DNA of 64,000 nt, taken from contig NC_036447.1 in NCBI RefSeq assembly GCF_002775205.1, positions 25,340,501-25,404,500 on the forward strand, given 5' to 3'. The position numbers and the translations under genes are program-made. Positions 29,893 through 42,300 of the stretch are shown in pieces. The notes under the pieces were generated by a model. The model did not search any database, was not told the origin of the DNA, and was given only the letters and a program-made list of their open reading frames with translations. Every line of letters starts with the position of its first letter. Positions within the stretch are counted from its first letter, which is position 1. Source of the DNA: Xiphophorus maculatus (taxonomy: Eukaryota > Chordata > Actinopteri > Cyprinodontiformes > Poeciliidae).

Positions 29893-31545
29893 TTAGTTCA
29901 TAAAAGTTAATAAAAGAATCTTAAAATCTATTCGATAAAAGACGGGCAGCCAGTGTAAAGAGGCCAGTATGGGCCTTATATGGTCACGCTTTCTGATTCC
30001 TGTAAGAAGCCGTGCTGCTGCGTTCTGGATCATTTGAAGTCGCTGCATCTGTGATTTATCCAGGCCTCTATGTAATGAATTGCAATAATTCAAATGAGAT
30101 GTAATGAAGGCACTGATAAGTCCTTCAAAGTCCTTAAAACAAAAATAAGATTTAACTTTTGCTAAAATCCGCAGGTGATAAAAACTTGATTTAACAACAG
30201 AGCTAACTTGTTTATCTAGCTTTAAACTGCTATCAAAAGTAAAACCAAGATTCCTAGTGTAACAACTTTAGAAAATTTGCTTTTATTTTTTATTATTATA
30301 ATGTTTGAAATTTCACCAAATCCTGATTAACACTGAAGAATCCTATTTCTTTCTTATAATTTAAGAATTTTATTATTTTACTTATTTGATAAGCACTAAT
30401 ACGTGGACTGTCACTAAGAGAGCGTCTTATGACATCAGCACTGTACTACCTTCAGTTGGTGCTAGGCTGCCTGAGAAGAGGTAGGAAATTTTCTTTGCTT
30501 TTGGTTACGCTCACGTTTTATGAAATATATAAAATAATTGTAAGTACATGCAGCTGTGAATGTTAATTTGTTTTAATACACACAGAGGTGTATTCTTTTT
30601 GACAAGTTAAGAACATTTTTCTTAAATGTTAGAGCAGATATTGTTATTAGCTTCTCCATGTGCTTGTCTGCTAGGGAAATTCCGACTCCTGTAAATGGAA
30701 GAGCTGCATGTTAAAGGTCATTTTTATTTCTATTTGTGCAGGCCTCTGCCAGCAACCTGCATTAAAGAACAACCAGCAATTCCTGTGGTCTGACTCCCTT
30801 CTTCATCTGAACACAATGCAGAACACATCAAGGTTAACCGACTGTATAAGACTAAGTGATCAGTAAAGAACACTAATAGTATACACCGGTTACACTAGCA
30901 GAGGTCTGACAAAACCGAGCTAAAGAACCAAGAGTCAGATCTGGATTTGTAGTGTGAAGACTTTGACCAAATAATATAACTTGAATTTGACTTTGATTGA
31001 GGTGAAGAAAGGTTTGTTCCATCCAAGATTTGACTTCAGCTAAACAATCTTATCAATAGCTGAAGAGATTCATTTTTACCATTTTGTAGTTTAAGGGGCA
31101 TATAAATCTGGGCGTCAGCGGCAAAGCAATGAAAAGAAATTTTAAACTTATGGAAAATCTGACCAAGAGGCAATAAATATACGATAAACAAAATGGGACC
31201 TAAAATTGAGCCTTGGGGGACGCCATTCTTTAAAGGTTTGGCCCCAGAACAGCATGGGTCAAGATGAACTGAGAAAGTTCTGTTTTCTAAATAACATTTA
31301 AACCATTCAAATACCGGGCGTCTCAGGCCAACACAATGTTTTAATCTATATAAGAGAATCTGATGATCTACAGTGTCAAATGCAGAGCTCAGATCTAGAA
31401 GTAATAAAACTGCTACATTGCCTGAATCAACTGTTAAAAGAAGATCATTATACACTCGACGCAAAGCTGTTTCAGTGCTGTGAGCAGCTTTAAACACAGA
31501 TTGAAATTTCTCAGTTATATTATTGTCTTTTAAAAACATTTCAAC
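29893..31545 (-). mobile_element. L2-type LINE remnant, minus strand, interrupted
   Basis: The 5' part on the minus strand (31539 down to ~30885) encodes a reverse transcriptase with LLDLSSAFDTVDHQILL, the GVPQGSILGPILF motif and a degenerate active site (FAAD where YADD is expected). After an unrelated ~630-base gap, 30255 down to 29893 encodes the thumb region, with NYCNSLHRGLDKSQ and NAAARLLTG. The copy lacks the endonuclease domain and carries frame breaks, so it is dead. The order and strand of the two parts agree with one insertion later split by another. Confidence 0.75.
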
Positions 31546-31749
31546 ATTTTAATGCACGGGTAAGGTGGATTAAATATTAACCCACCTTACCTGTCTTTAT
31601 CAAATGGAAGACTGCTGTGTTTTTGTTTTGGGTTTTTTTTTCTCTATTGGATAAGATGAAAATCATCTATGGTTTATGATCCATCAAAACAATAGAGCAT
31701 CCAGCCATTAAAATTGCCATTGTAATTACATTATGGCTGAGGATCTAAA

Positions 31750-32030
31750 ATGGCTTTAGAGCATGTCGGTAAGTTTTATTTAAAATAGTTTTTTCTCTTT
31801 ATACATATTTGTTTGCAAAGACCCGCCTCCTGGCTCTGATTGGTTGGGTTTGACTGAAAGCAATGCATTTCTGCAGACAGCAATAGTAGCTCAGGGAGGA
31901 GGTGGAGGAACTCAGTCTTGTCACAGATTACTTGTCAAATATTACACTGTCGGGACAAGGTGACAGTTTTTAACAAATTTGCAAAAATATATATTTACAT
32001 TTTGTAAACATTGCACACTGTTGCTTTAAG
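31750..32030. repeat. MITE-like repeat with CCCGCCTCCTGGCTCTGATTGG
   Basis: The motif ACCCGCCTCCTGGCTCTGAT and the end wording ATTGCACACTGTTGCTTTAA occur together. They are related to a repeat near 60720-60900 (AAAGCTGCAATGTGTAAC and GAGGAGGGTCTTAGCACTGT). These are known-looking fish MITEs with inverted ends. Confidence 0.4.
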
Positions 32031-32459
32031 TCAGAGTACTATCAAAACTTAGAGCAGGTCATCAATTCAACTGTGCAGTAATTAAAGCTTATCCAATACA
32101 TAATGATTCCACATTTTAAATACGTCAATAATACTGACAAGCTAGTCACTATCAGTCCTGAGTCTGTAAAGGAGACAAGGTTACTCTGCTACAAGCGTCA
32201 GATGAGTTTATTTACAATCAAACAACCTGCTTCCCCATATACAGTAAAGTTTTGCATGTATTTGTTTCTGTACTAAAAAGAAACCTGATAATTAACAGTA
32301 ACTGCAACTCCAGGGAATGCGTGTCAACAGTTTTGAATTATTCAACCGAATTTGCAGTAGTTAAAAGAGGAAGAGCAAGTGATTCTGCTGCGTCTTGCAA
32401 AGCCGTCTCAGAGTTTTTGTTTAGTCGCGAGTTTTGTGGTTCTTGCGTTTGATCTAAAT

Positions 32460-33010
32460 ACAGCCTGTCTGACAATATGACATGGGCTAAAAGATCTCAA
32501 AAACATACCGTGTGCGGATCTAGTGAAACTCAGGAATTGGTATGAAACAAAGTCAATTCTTTTCAACGATAAGAGCCTGAACAAAAAGGAAAGGAAAACA
32601 AGAACAGAAAACATTAACTCACATTTGCCAAAAAAGCATGAATTCTGTTCTCCTGCTGAACATGCTGAAGGAGAACATCATCAGTTTATGACTCTGAGCT
32701 CAAGCACACCAGAGTTATGACTCAAAACAAGCAACTAAATCAACCTCTGGATGGAAAGAAATTCAAGGTACCATAGTGGTCTAAGCAAAGTCTGGATATA
32801 AATCCAACCGAGAAGCTTTGACCCGACCTTAGAGCAACGTGGCCAAGTTAAAACTGCAAATCGGGGGAGGATGAAATTCCTTAACAAGAATACAGAAGTT
32901 TTATTGCGGCTTAACGCAAATGCTTGACTGCATCTATCGAAACCAAGGCTGGCATGAGCAGTTATTGGGTTTAGAGCCAATTACACAATTAAACTGGGGT
33001 AAAATTGGGT
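32460..33010 (+). mobile_element. Decayed Tc1/mariner-type fragment
   Basis: The segment 32780-32840 (AAAGTCTGGATATAAATCCA followed by ACCGAGAAGCTTTGACC) resembles the end of a Tc1 transposase gene around SPDxNPIExLW. The reading frame is broken, and inverted ends were not found. Confidence 0.35.
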
Positions 33011-33386
33011 TGTGGGTCTTTAAATTAAATAAAAGCTGCAGTCTGAGAGACCAATACAGTCTCTCTTAGCTTAAAATGACTTACTACTACTATGAATACT
33101 TGGTCTGTGTGGTTTTCAGTTAACACACAGACCATATGCATATTGCAAGTCCAGCAAAAAAATTTGCAAGATCCTGAATTTTAAAGAATTTTTTTTTTTT
33201 TTGCTTTTGTTTCTTCTTTCACAATTTTTGTAAAGCTGTGATGATGGGAAAGTGGTACTTCCAATGAATGAGGAAGAAATTTTCACACAAAGATCGCTTC
33301 AGCATCTCTGCTCGTCATCAAGGACCAAGTGTGGCCTTCGGCAGAGACTTATAGATCGAGACCTTGCTATATAAAACAAAACAGAG

Positions 33387-36300
33387 ATGGTTTTCCACAG
33401 AGAGCACTATGGACGTTCTGTGGCGTACGAGAAATTCAGCGATACGCTTTATGCCAGCAACGATGGACCGGAGAGCTGCTCAGATAATCACAGCAAAGCC
33501 ACTTCGGGTAAGAGAAAAAAAAAAAGTTTCTTCAATAATAATTTGCCAGGTCGGTTTAAAACATGACTTATTTACGGCAGTGCTTACTCTGCTCTTATTT
33601 TAAATTGAACAATAATGGCAAGTAATGTGAAACTAAGGAAGCATGTCTTTAAGACATATATTGTGTCGGTTTTAGATAGAAAAAATATTAAAATCATAAA
33701 AGTTAAAAAAAAAAGTCTGTCAATTTTCATTTGTTGGGCACAAAACTTGTGTCACAAAAACCCTAATTGTAAAAAATCTTAAGTCAAATCTTTTGAGTGG
33801 TAATTACCAAGAGCCTTGAATTCATCTATTAATACTTTGCGTTTTTATCCTAAATGAATACCTGCTTTGCTTTTTGTTCTTTTTTTTTTTTTTTACATTT
33901 TTAGCTGAGACTTGTTTGTGAAATCCTTCACAGTGGATGAATTTGCTATGTTTACCTCTGATGTCCTCTTGGCGTTTTAAATCGTCCACCCGTGTTTTCA
34001 CAGAACTTCAGCGGTACAAGTTGGCCGCAGCCACCCTTGGACTTTTGTGTCTGCTGCAGCTAAGTCTTATCATTTCTCTTGCTCTTTGTAAGTAAACCTT
34101 GACGATTCACTTTCTGATTTGGAAATTCTGTTTCTGCATGTCGTGTGCTGGTAAATTGCAGCACACGACGTGCGGAAAGTGTTTGTTTTTTTGTTTTCTT
34201 TTGGGATGCCTCATGCAAAACACAATTGACGTCAGCACAAAACATTTGTTTGTATTTCATTCATTAAAGAACACCTATTCAATTCTGAAGAACACCGAGG
34301 ATGTATTTCAGCCTGAGGGAGAAAATAAAACGGTCATCCCATGAAGCCTTATGTCTCACTCAGTTCTGTTACAGGGAAGTGGCTCCTGTGACATTTACAT
34401 TTGCGAAACAGACTATGACAACCACAAGAGTTACTCAATAGTATTAACGTGTAAAAGGTTATTCACTTTTTGAGTGTTGAAAACTCCTGAAGTTTTCTGT
34501 GAAGATGACTTTTCAGACATTACACGATATCAAATGCATGCATTCTGGTGGTGAGAAAAACATAAAACTACTCTTCTTTGCCTAGCAGCAGCTTCCAGCA
34601 ATAAGAGTCTGATTGAGGGGGAGAAAAATGAACTGAAGACACTCAACTCTGGTGAGCATAATGAACGCATGATGCCGACAGCCTGAATGCAGGGATCCAG
34701 GCAATATGAAGTAGAGACGCACCACGTTGGATTTTTGGTCAATATCCGATAAAACTCATTTGGCCGATAACCAATACCAATACCAATACGTTTTTTTCCT
34801 TCTGTGCAATTAAAATACTGCAATATTTTTGTCAATTTAGCTTGATACCAAATGCAAATGCTAAAAAGGAGGCTGAAATGATGAAAATGATTTAACACTT
34901 TCAACTTGCATTATGTTTAATGTCAAAATTATTCATAACATTTATTAATTTGCTCTCTTTAAGTGCGAAGCTCATCAGTCGTGACTTAATGCTTCTTAAC
35001 AGTTTCTTATTGTGCTGCAGGTATCATTGTCACTGGTTTGTCATATAAAAACGCCTTTTATATTTGTGAATTATTTAGACTAAGTGGCCGATGTCCGATA
35101 TTAACTTTTACAGCTAATATCGCCCGATACCCATACCATGCCAATAATATTGTGCATCCCTAATATGAAGTTTTCTCTAAGTTGTCTGTTTGCTGCTTTT
35201 AAAGTGAATTTATGTTTTAGGGAGGAGTACAGTAAATCTTTGTCCAAAGGTTACTTTTAGTTTGTTTGAGTTTGCCAGTTTTATAGAAAATGTCGGCAAA
35301 CAATTTTTTAAAATAGGAAACAATGTCTGATTGGTATGGAGAAACAAAAAACAGAGTAATCTGTGTAATTGGAGCTGTTGTTCTTTTTGTCTTAGGCCTC
35401 AATGCCAGGAATAAAAACCTGACAACAGAAAGAGAGCAGCTAAGGAGGAATCTAAGTGACTTTGGTAAGCATGATTATGAAACTACACCAACCACAAACC
35501 ATAACGACCCAACAACATTAAACATTAATAATAAATTACACTATTACAGCAGATTTAATCATACATATAAAGAGAAAACAGGGCCATATTAAGTTATATA
35601 GCTAAAGCTGTCCTAGCAAAAGGGTCAACTACAGAATTCCAACTGACGTAAAAATACAAAAATGTCTCATATCTAGAGCGAACACGAACGCTGAAGAAAT
35701 TAACTCACTTAATTACCTCATTCTGGCTGCATAAAAATAACAAATCTTGATGTAGAAAACATAAAATATAAAAAGAAAATGTTGACGTTTTCTAATAGTC
35801 TCAGAGTGAGGCTTGTGAAAGTCCCAGATGTGAAGCTGTAGACTTTCTGAAAAGTGAAAAAGTAAAGATCTCATGCGATTAATAATGTTCTACATAAAAT
35901 ATTAGATGTTATTCACAAACGTTAGAGAAAAACAAAACAATTTACCACACATGTGTCATTGTTTTTATAGTTTCACAACATAATTATCTGACTAAGGAGA
36001 GAGATGAGCTAAAGAAGACCAACCTTGGTAAGTATGACTATTGGGCAAGACTGTGTGATAGCGAACAATTATATTATATTTAATATAATTGTTAAAATGT
36101 AAACGTCGTGTTGGTCATCCCAGAAGCTCAGTGCACGTGCTCAGCGTCACATCCAAATGTTGTCTTTGCAAGATAGGTTCAGGAGTTCTGTCAGCATTGC
36201 TGCAGAGATTGAAGAGGTCAGGGGTCAGCCTGTCAGTGCTCAGATCATGCCACACACTACATCTGATTGGTCTGCATGGCTGTCACCCTAGAAGGAAGCC

Positions 36301-39300
36301 TCTTCTGAAGTCTGTACACAAGAAAGCCCTCAAACAGTTTGCTGAAGACATGTCAACAAAGGACATGGATTACTGGAACCAGGTCCTGTGGTCTGAGGAG
36401 ACCAAGATTAATTTGTTTGGTTCAGATGGTCTCCAGCATGTGTGGCTGCAATCAGGTGAAGAGTACAAAGAGAAGTGTGTGATGCCTACAGTCAAGCATG
36501 GTGGTGGGAATACCATGATCTGGGGTTGCATGAGTGTAGCAGGTGTTGGGGAGTTACATTTCCTGAACTCCAATCTGTACTGTGAAATACTGAAGCAGAG
36601 CCTGATCCCCTCCTTCTGGAAACTGGATCACAGGGCACGATAATGACCCCAAGCACACCTCTAAGACGACCACAGCTTTATTGAAAAGGCTGCAGGTAAA
36701 GGTGATGGACTGACCAAGCATGTCCAGACCTAAACCCAACAGAACATCTTTGGAACGTTCCTCCACCATCCAAGCGGAAGGTAGAGGAGCGGCAAGTCTT
36801 GAACAGTCGCCAGCTGCGTGATGTCATCATGGAGGAGTGGAGAAGCATTCCAGTGGCAACCTGTGAAGCTGTGGTAAACTCCAAGCCCAGCACAGTTAAG
36901 GCAGATTTGGTAAATAATGCTGGCCATACAACATATTGACACTTCAGGAACTTTCACTAAGGGGTGTACTCACTTTTGTTGCCAGTAGTTTAGACATTAA
37001 CGGTTGCATATAGAGTTATTTTGAGAGAAGAATAAATTTACACTGTTATATGAGCTGCAAAGAGACTGCTTTTCATTGTGTCAAAGTCCCATGAGAAGAT
37101 GTACTTAAATATCTGCAGAAATGTGAGGGGTGTACTCACTTTTGTGGTACACTGTATATGCTAGTATGACTGTTTTTTGTCGGGTAAAAATAAAAGTGAG
37201 ACTGAAGACTCAAGGAGACTGAAATCAAAAGGAAAGGAAGTTCAGAAACACACAAGCTCAACAGTGTGCACATCCATACAAGTTTTTAATTAATACCTCA
37301 GTTGAAGTTGTGTTACTTGAAATGTACAGTTTATGTCAAATTACATGTAGCAGTCAGACTGACATTATTCTACAAATTTTCTTTTTTTAAGAAGCGTCTT
37401 ATCAGGGTTGCATTCACTTTTAAGAGTGCAAAAAAGAGTGAAATTGTTGTGAAATTGTCATTTAGGTTTCTTGTCCAATCTAAAAAATCTGACTGCAGAG
37501 AGGGAAATGCTGCTCAGAACTATCAAAGGTAAGCTCGTCAGTGCTGCTTACATACATATTAAACTTACACAAAGAGGAAACATTTAAGATGACTTTGATA
37601 TCCATTGTCACTATTATTATTACTATTACGAGGAGTTTTTATTTTCCAGGCACTGAGGCTGATAACAAATATGTGACTGAACAGAGGGATGAGCTGAGGA
37701 AAGAACTTAAAAACCTCAGTAAGTAATTAAAACACAGAAAACGTCCTGGGGCCTCTCTGTTAGCGCATACATTGCAGGTTACAATTTTAACACAAAATAA
37801 ACACTGTACAGCTCAAGAAATAATATTTGTATCTGAATGTGTAGGATTCTTAAACATTTCTGCTATGAGCTGTAGATGTGCTGCAATCACTGGCAGTAGT
37901 GTGACTAACCTTTCCTCTCACGACAACAGCCTTGGAGTTCAGTTTCCTGACTGAGGAGAGAGACGAGTTGAAGGAGATTAATCTTGGTAAGTGTGCTGAT
38001 GACTGTGTATTGATTAATACTCCCTACACATGTGATCAAGGCTGCATTACAGCCTCTAGTCCCTTCATGGCAGTTTGATTGTGGCTGGATTGGGTAAATT
38101 CATTAGACCTTGTTTCATTTGGAAAACAGTCAGTAATACTTTTCAAAAATTAAACACGTTGGATGCTGCTTTTTAACTTTGCAGCTGAAGCTTTGCCGTT
38201 TAGCAGAAAGTGATCAACAAAGCAATTCCCAAAATAATCCATTTTCATCCATGCTTACTGTGTTTACTTATTAGTTTTCTTAAAACTAGTTGGGTTCAAA
38301 ACAATTAACCTAAAACGACGGTTTATCGTTAAATGTTTCTATAAGTTTCATGATAAAATTTGGCTAAAGTCGGTAAACCTGTTAAACTTCAATGCAGGTA
38401 TCGAGGCAAATCTGAAAAACCTGACCGACGTGGGAGAAACGCTGATCAGAACCATCAATGGTGAGTAGTTCTTCTTTTTTTTTTTAATCACAAATTCTCA
38501 AAACTAAAAATAAAAACGTTCTGCTTTAAGCCGAATGTAACAACTAGGAGTCACACTGGCAATCCTGTGTCCGGTTTATCCATACCAAATGTTCAAAAAT
38601 AATTACAACGGTTCCATTTTCAGTCACCGACGCCATCAATAAAAATTTGACTGAAGAGAGAGACGAGCTGAGGAAAGATCTCAACAACCTTGGTAGGTAA
38701 TTATAAGAAAACAAAATGAGAAGCGATCAAACAAGTGGTAATATGGTTCCTTAATGCCTTCAGCCGTGCATATTTCAGCATAAGAAACTCAACTGATCTG
38801 ACATCTTTCTGCACGTTTCGTGTGTGTTTGTGTGTCACACAATGGCAATAATGTGTTGCAATTGTTTCTATCAAATAACAGCTTCACATCTTAGTTCCCT
38901 GACTAATGAGAGAAACGAGTTGAAGAAGTTAAACTCTGGTAAGTTCGTTGACACGTTGTTGACCGTAATTGAGTCATTTATCTTATCACAAAATATTTAT
39001 TCAGCAAAGATACAATAACATGTAAAAAGTCTGACAGGAACAGCAAAAATATGAATTATCAGTCCATCTGATAATGTTTTCATATGCAGCGGTAAGAGGA
39101 ACAATTAATGTTTCACTGTCTGAGCTAAAACATTAATTCATTAATCCTATATTTATGACAAACTATATGATTTCAGGTGGGAATCTGTTTTCTTTTAGCT
39201 TTTCTGCATTTATTTATGTATTTCAAATTCAGAGCTCAAGATGAAAAAAATAAATTCACAAGAAATGATTTCATGTTTTTATGTTTATTAAACTATGTTA

Positions 39301-42300
39301 ATGAAGTACTTAGCTTAAAGGCAGTATGGCAGAGGGAATAGTTTTTAATATTGTGGATATGTCTTGCAGACATTGAGGCCAGTCTGAAAAATCTGAGTGA
39401 AGAGAGTGAAAAACTGATCCAAACCATCCAAAGTAAGTATGAAATTCACTCCACTCACTGCGATTCAGAGAGGAAAATACAAGTTTTTATCACCAGTCAG
39501 AGAACAACTTACTGCAATAAAGCATTAGTTTGTGCGATGAATAATTTCCTCCACGTGTCAAACTCCAGTTATCTGTATCCTCTTTCAGACATTGAGTCCG
39601 ATCACAAAAACGTGACCGGAGAGAGAGACGACCTGGTGAGGGAGCTGAATGTGTTTAGTAAGTATTGGAGGATTTTTCAATTTTGAGTCAAGAAATAAAA
39701 CAATGAACTGTAAAGTCACAAAACAAACTGATCTAACGTCATTTCAGAAATGTGTTTTCTTTTCTTTTCTTTTTTTTTGTGGATTATCTTTCCCCTTAAA
39801 ATCACAGCTTCACAGCTTGCCTCCATGACTAAGGAGAGAGATGATCTCAAGAAGATTAACTCTGGTAAGTGTAATCATTAAAATATATATATATTTTTGT
39901 GTGTGATTATATTATTTCTTTCCCTCTCTATCAAAAAATACATGCATGCTGCTCATTCTTTTGTTCCTGAGGGAATTTCTTCTTGTAGCAAAATGTCTGT
40001 ATAACTTAAATGATGTTGTTCTAGTGACACCTGCCTGCTTTTGTGAGTAATAACTGTGTTTCAGATATTGAAGCCAATAGCAACACGTTGAGAGAAGACA
40101 AGGATGAACTCAACAGGAAGCTGAATGATTTGGGTTGGTATAAAAATAAAGTTCTAACTATCAGAAGTCCTTACGATGGTCAGAAAGTAAAGTAACGTAA
40201 AGCGTGTCGTTCTTTTACGTCCATCGCTGGTACACTGCAAAAACACAAAACCGTTTCAAGTATTTTTGTCTCGTTTCTGTCAGGATCTGTGTTTTTCTGT
40301 GTTTATTTAGAGTTTTCTGTGTCCTTAGTCTCTTCGTTGTCCTGTCCTCCCCTTGATTGTTCCCAGGTGTGTCTCGTTCTGTGATTACCCTCCCGTGTAT
40401 TTAACTCCACCTGTGTTCCTTGTTCCTCGTCGGGTCCTCGTCAATGTTCGTCAATGTTAGCTTCAGTGTCGTCAGTGTGTCCTTGTTCCTGCTGTTCGTA
40501 GTTTTGCCTGGTTTTCTTTATTAAAAAATCATCATTTTCTTCTTACCTGGGTCCGCTGCGTCTGCCTCACCACCTCTACACCCCGCTTCATGACAGTAGG
40601 ACCCGACCAGACTGAACGGTGAGGCTCGCTTCATGATGGACCCAGCAGCATTAAGGAGGTTCCCTCCAAAAGGGCAGAGCGGATCGAGGCGGAGATCCGG
40701 CAGGGAGGAGAGGACACTGGCTGAAGCTCTCTCTGACCTGCAGCGGGAGCTTTTCCGGGGAACGAGGCTGGTGTTGGCACCCCCCGGATTCGGCCCCCGT
40801 CGATACCTCCATCCGGAAGGTCAGCGACGTGAGCCGCCGGTGGAGCCGGCCCCTCGTCGCTTTCCGGAGCCGCCACCTCCACGGTCAGCCCGGAGACAGC
40901 GACGTGAGCCGCCGGCAGACCCGGCCCCTCGTCGCCTTCCGGAGTTGTCACCTCAGCTGTCTGCCCGGAGACAGCGACGTGAGCCGCCGGTGAACCCGGC
41001 CCCTCGTCGCCTTCCGGATCCGTCACCTCCGCTGTCAGCCCGGAGACGGCGACGTGAGCCGCCGGCAGACCCGGCCCCTCGTCGCTTTCCGGAGCCGCCA
41101 CCTCCACGGTCAGCCCGGAGACAGCGACGTGAGCCGCCGGTGGACCCGGCCCCTCGTCGCCTTCCGGAGCTGTCACCCCCGCGGCCGGTTCCAAGGCTTC
41201 GCTGCGGCTCGCCCCCGCGGCCGGTTCCAAGGCTTCGCTGCGGCTCGCCCCCGCGGCCGGTTCCAAGGCTTCGCTGCGGCTCCCCCCCGCGGCCGGTTCC
41301 AAGGCTTCGCTGCGGCTCCCCCCCGCGGCCGGTTCCAAGGCTTCGCTGCGGCTCCCCCCCGCGGCCGGTTCCAAGGCTTCGCTGCGGCTCGCCTCCGCGG
41401 CCGGTTCCAAGGCTTCGCTGCGGCTCGCCTCCGCGGCCGGTTCCAAGGCTTCGCTGCGGCTCGCCTCCGCGGCCGGTTCCAAGGCTTCGCTGCGGCTCGC
41501 CTCCGCGGCCGGTTCCAAGGCTTCGCTGCGGCTCGCCTCCGCGGCCGGTTCCAAGGCTTCGCTGCGGCTCGCCTCCGCGGCCGGTTCCAAGGCTTCGCTG
41601 CGGCTCGCCTCCGCGGCCGGTTCCAAGGCTTCGCTGCGGCTCGCCTCCGCGGCCGGTTCCAAGGCTTCGCTCTGGCGCACCCGAGGCCGAGTCAGCCGGC
41701 GTTCCAGCCGGCGCACCCGAGGCCGAGTCAGCCGGCGTTCCAGCCGGCGCACCCGAGGCCGAGTCAGCCGGCGTTCCAGCCGGCGCACCCGAGGCCGAGT
41801 CAGCCGGCGTTCCAGCCGGCGCACCCGAGGCCGAATCAGCCGGCGTTCCAGCCGGCGCACCCGAGGCCGAATCAGCCGGCGTTCCAGCCGGCGCACCCGA
41901 GGCCGAATCAGCCGGCGTTCCAGCCGGCGCACCCGAGGCCGAATCAGCCGGCGTTCCAGCCGGCGTTCCTTCCGAGACTCCCAGTGTTCCTTCCGAGACT
42001 CCCAGTGTTCCTTCCGAGACCCAGACCCCCAGCGCTCCGACTCAGACTCCCTGTGTTCCTCCAGAGACTCCCTGTGTTCCTACCGAGACCCAGACCCTCT
42101 ACGTTCCCTCCGAGACCCCGACTCCCGAGACCCTCTGCGTTCCACCCGAGACCCTGACCTCCTGCGTTCCACCCGAGACCCTGACCTCCTGCGTTCCACC
42201 CGAGACCGAGACTCCCTGCGTTCCACCCGAGACCGAGACTCCCTGCGTTCCACCCGAGACCGAGACTCCCTGCGTTCCACCCGAGACCGAGACTCCCTGC

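Larger units (their letters stand above)
27919..33386. other. Intergenic repeat-rich spacer between lectins A and B
   Basis: 5.5 kb without a host exon that I can support. It starts with the lectin A 3' UTR (AATAAA at 28258-28263 is a possible signal) and then holds LINE and SINE fragments, a broken L2-type LINE and Tc1-type remnants, each listed separately. The stretch 30256-30885 between the two L2 parts is unidentified. Confidence 0.5.

Noticed and set aside
41177-41960. Regular 36-bp repeats resembling a CRISPR array
   Set aside because: Units are contiguous with no unique spacers, and the context is a eukaryotic retroelement.
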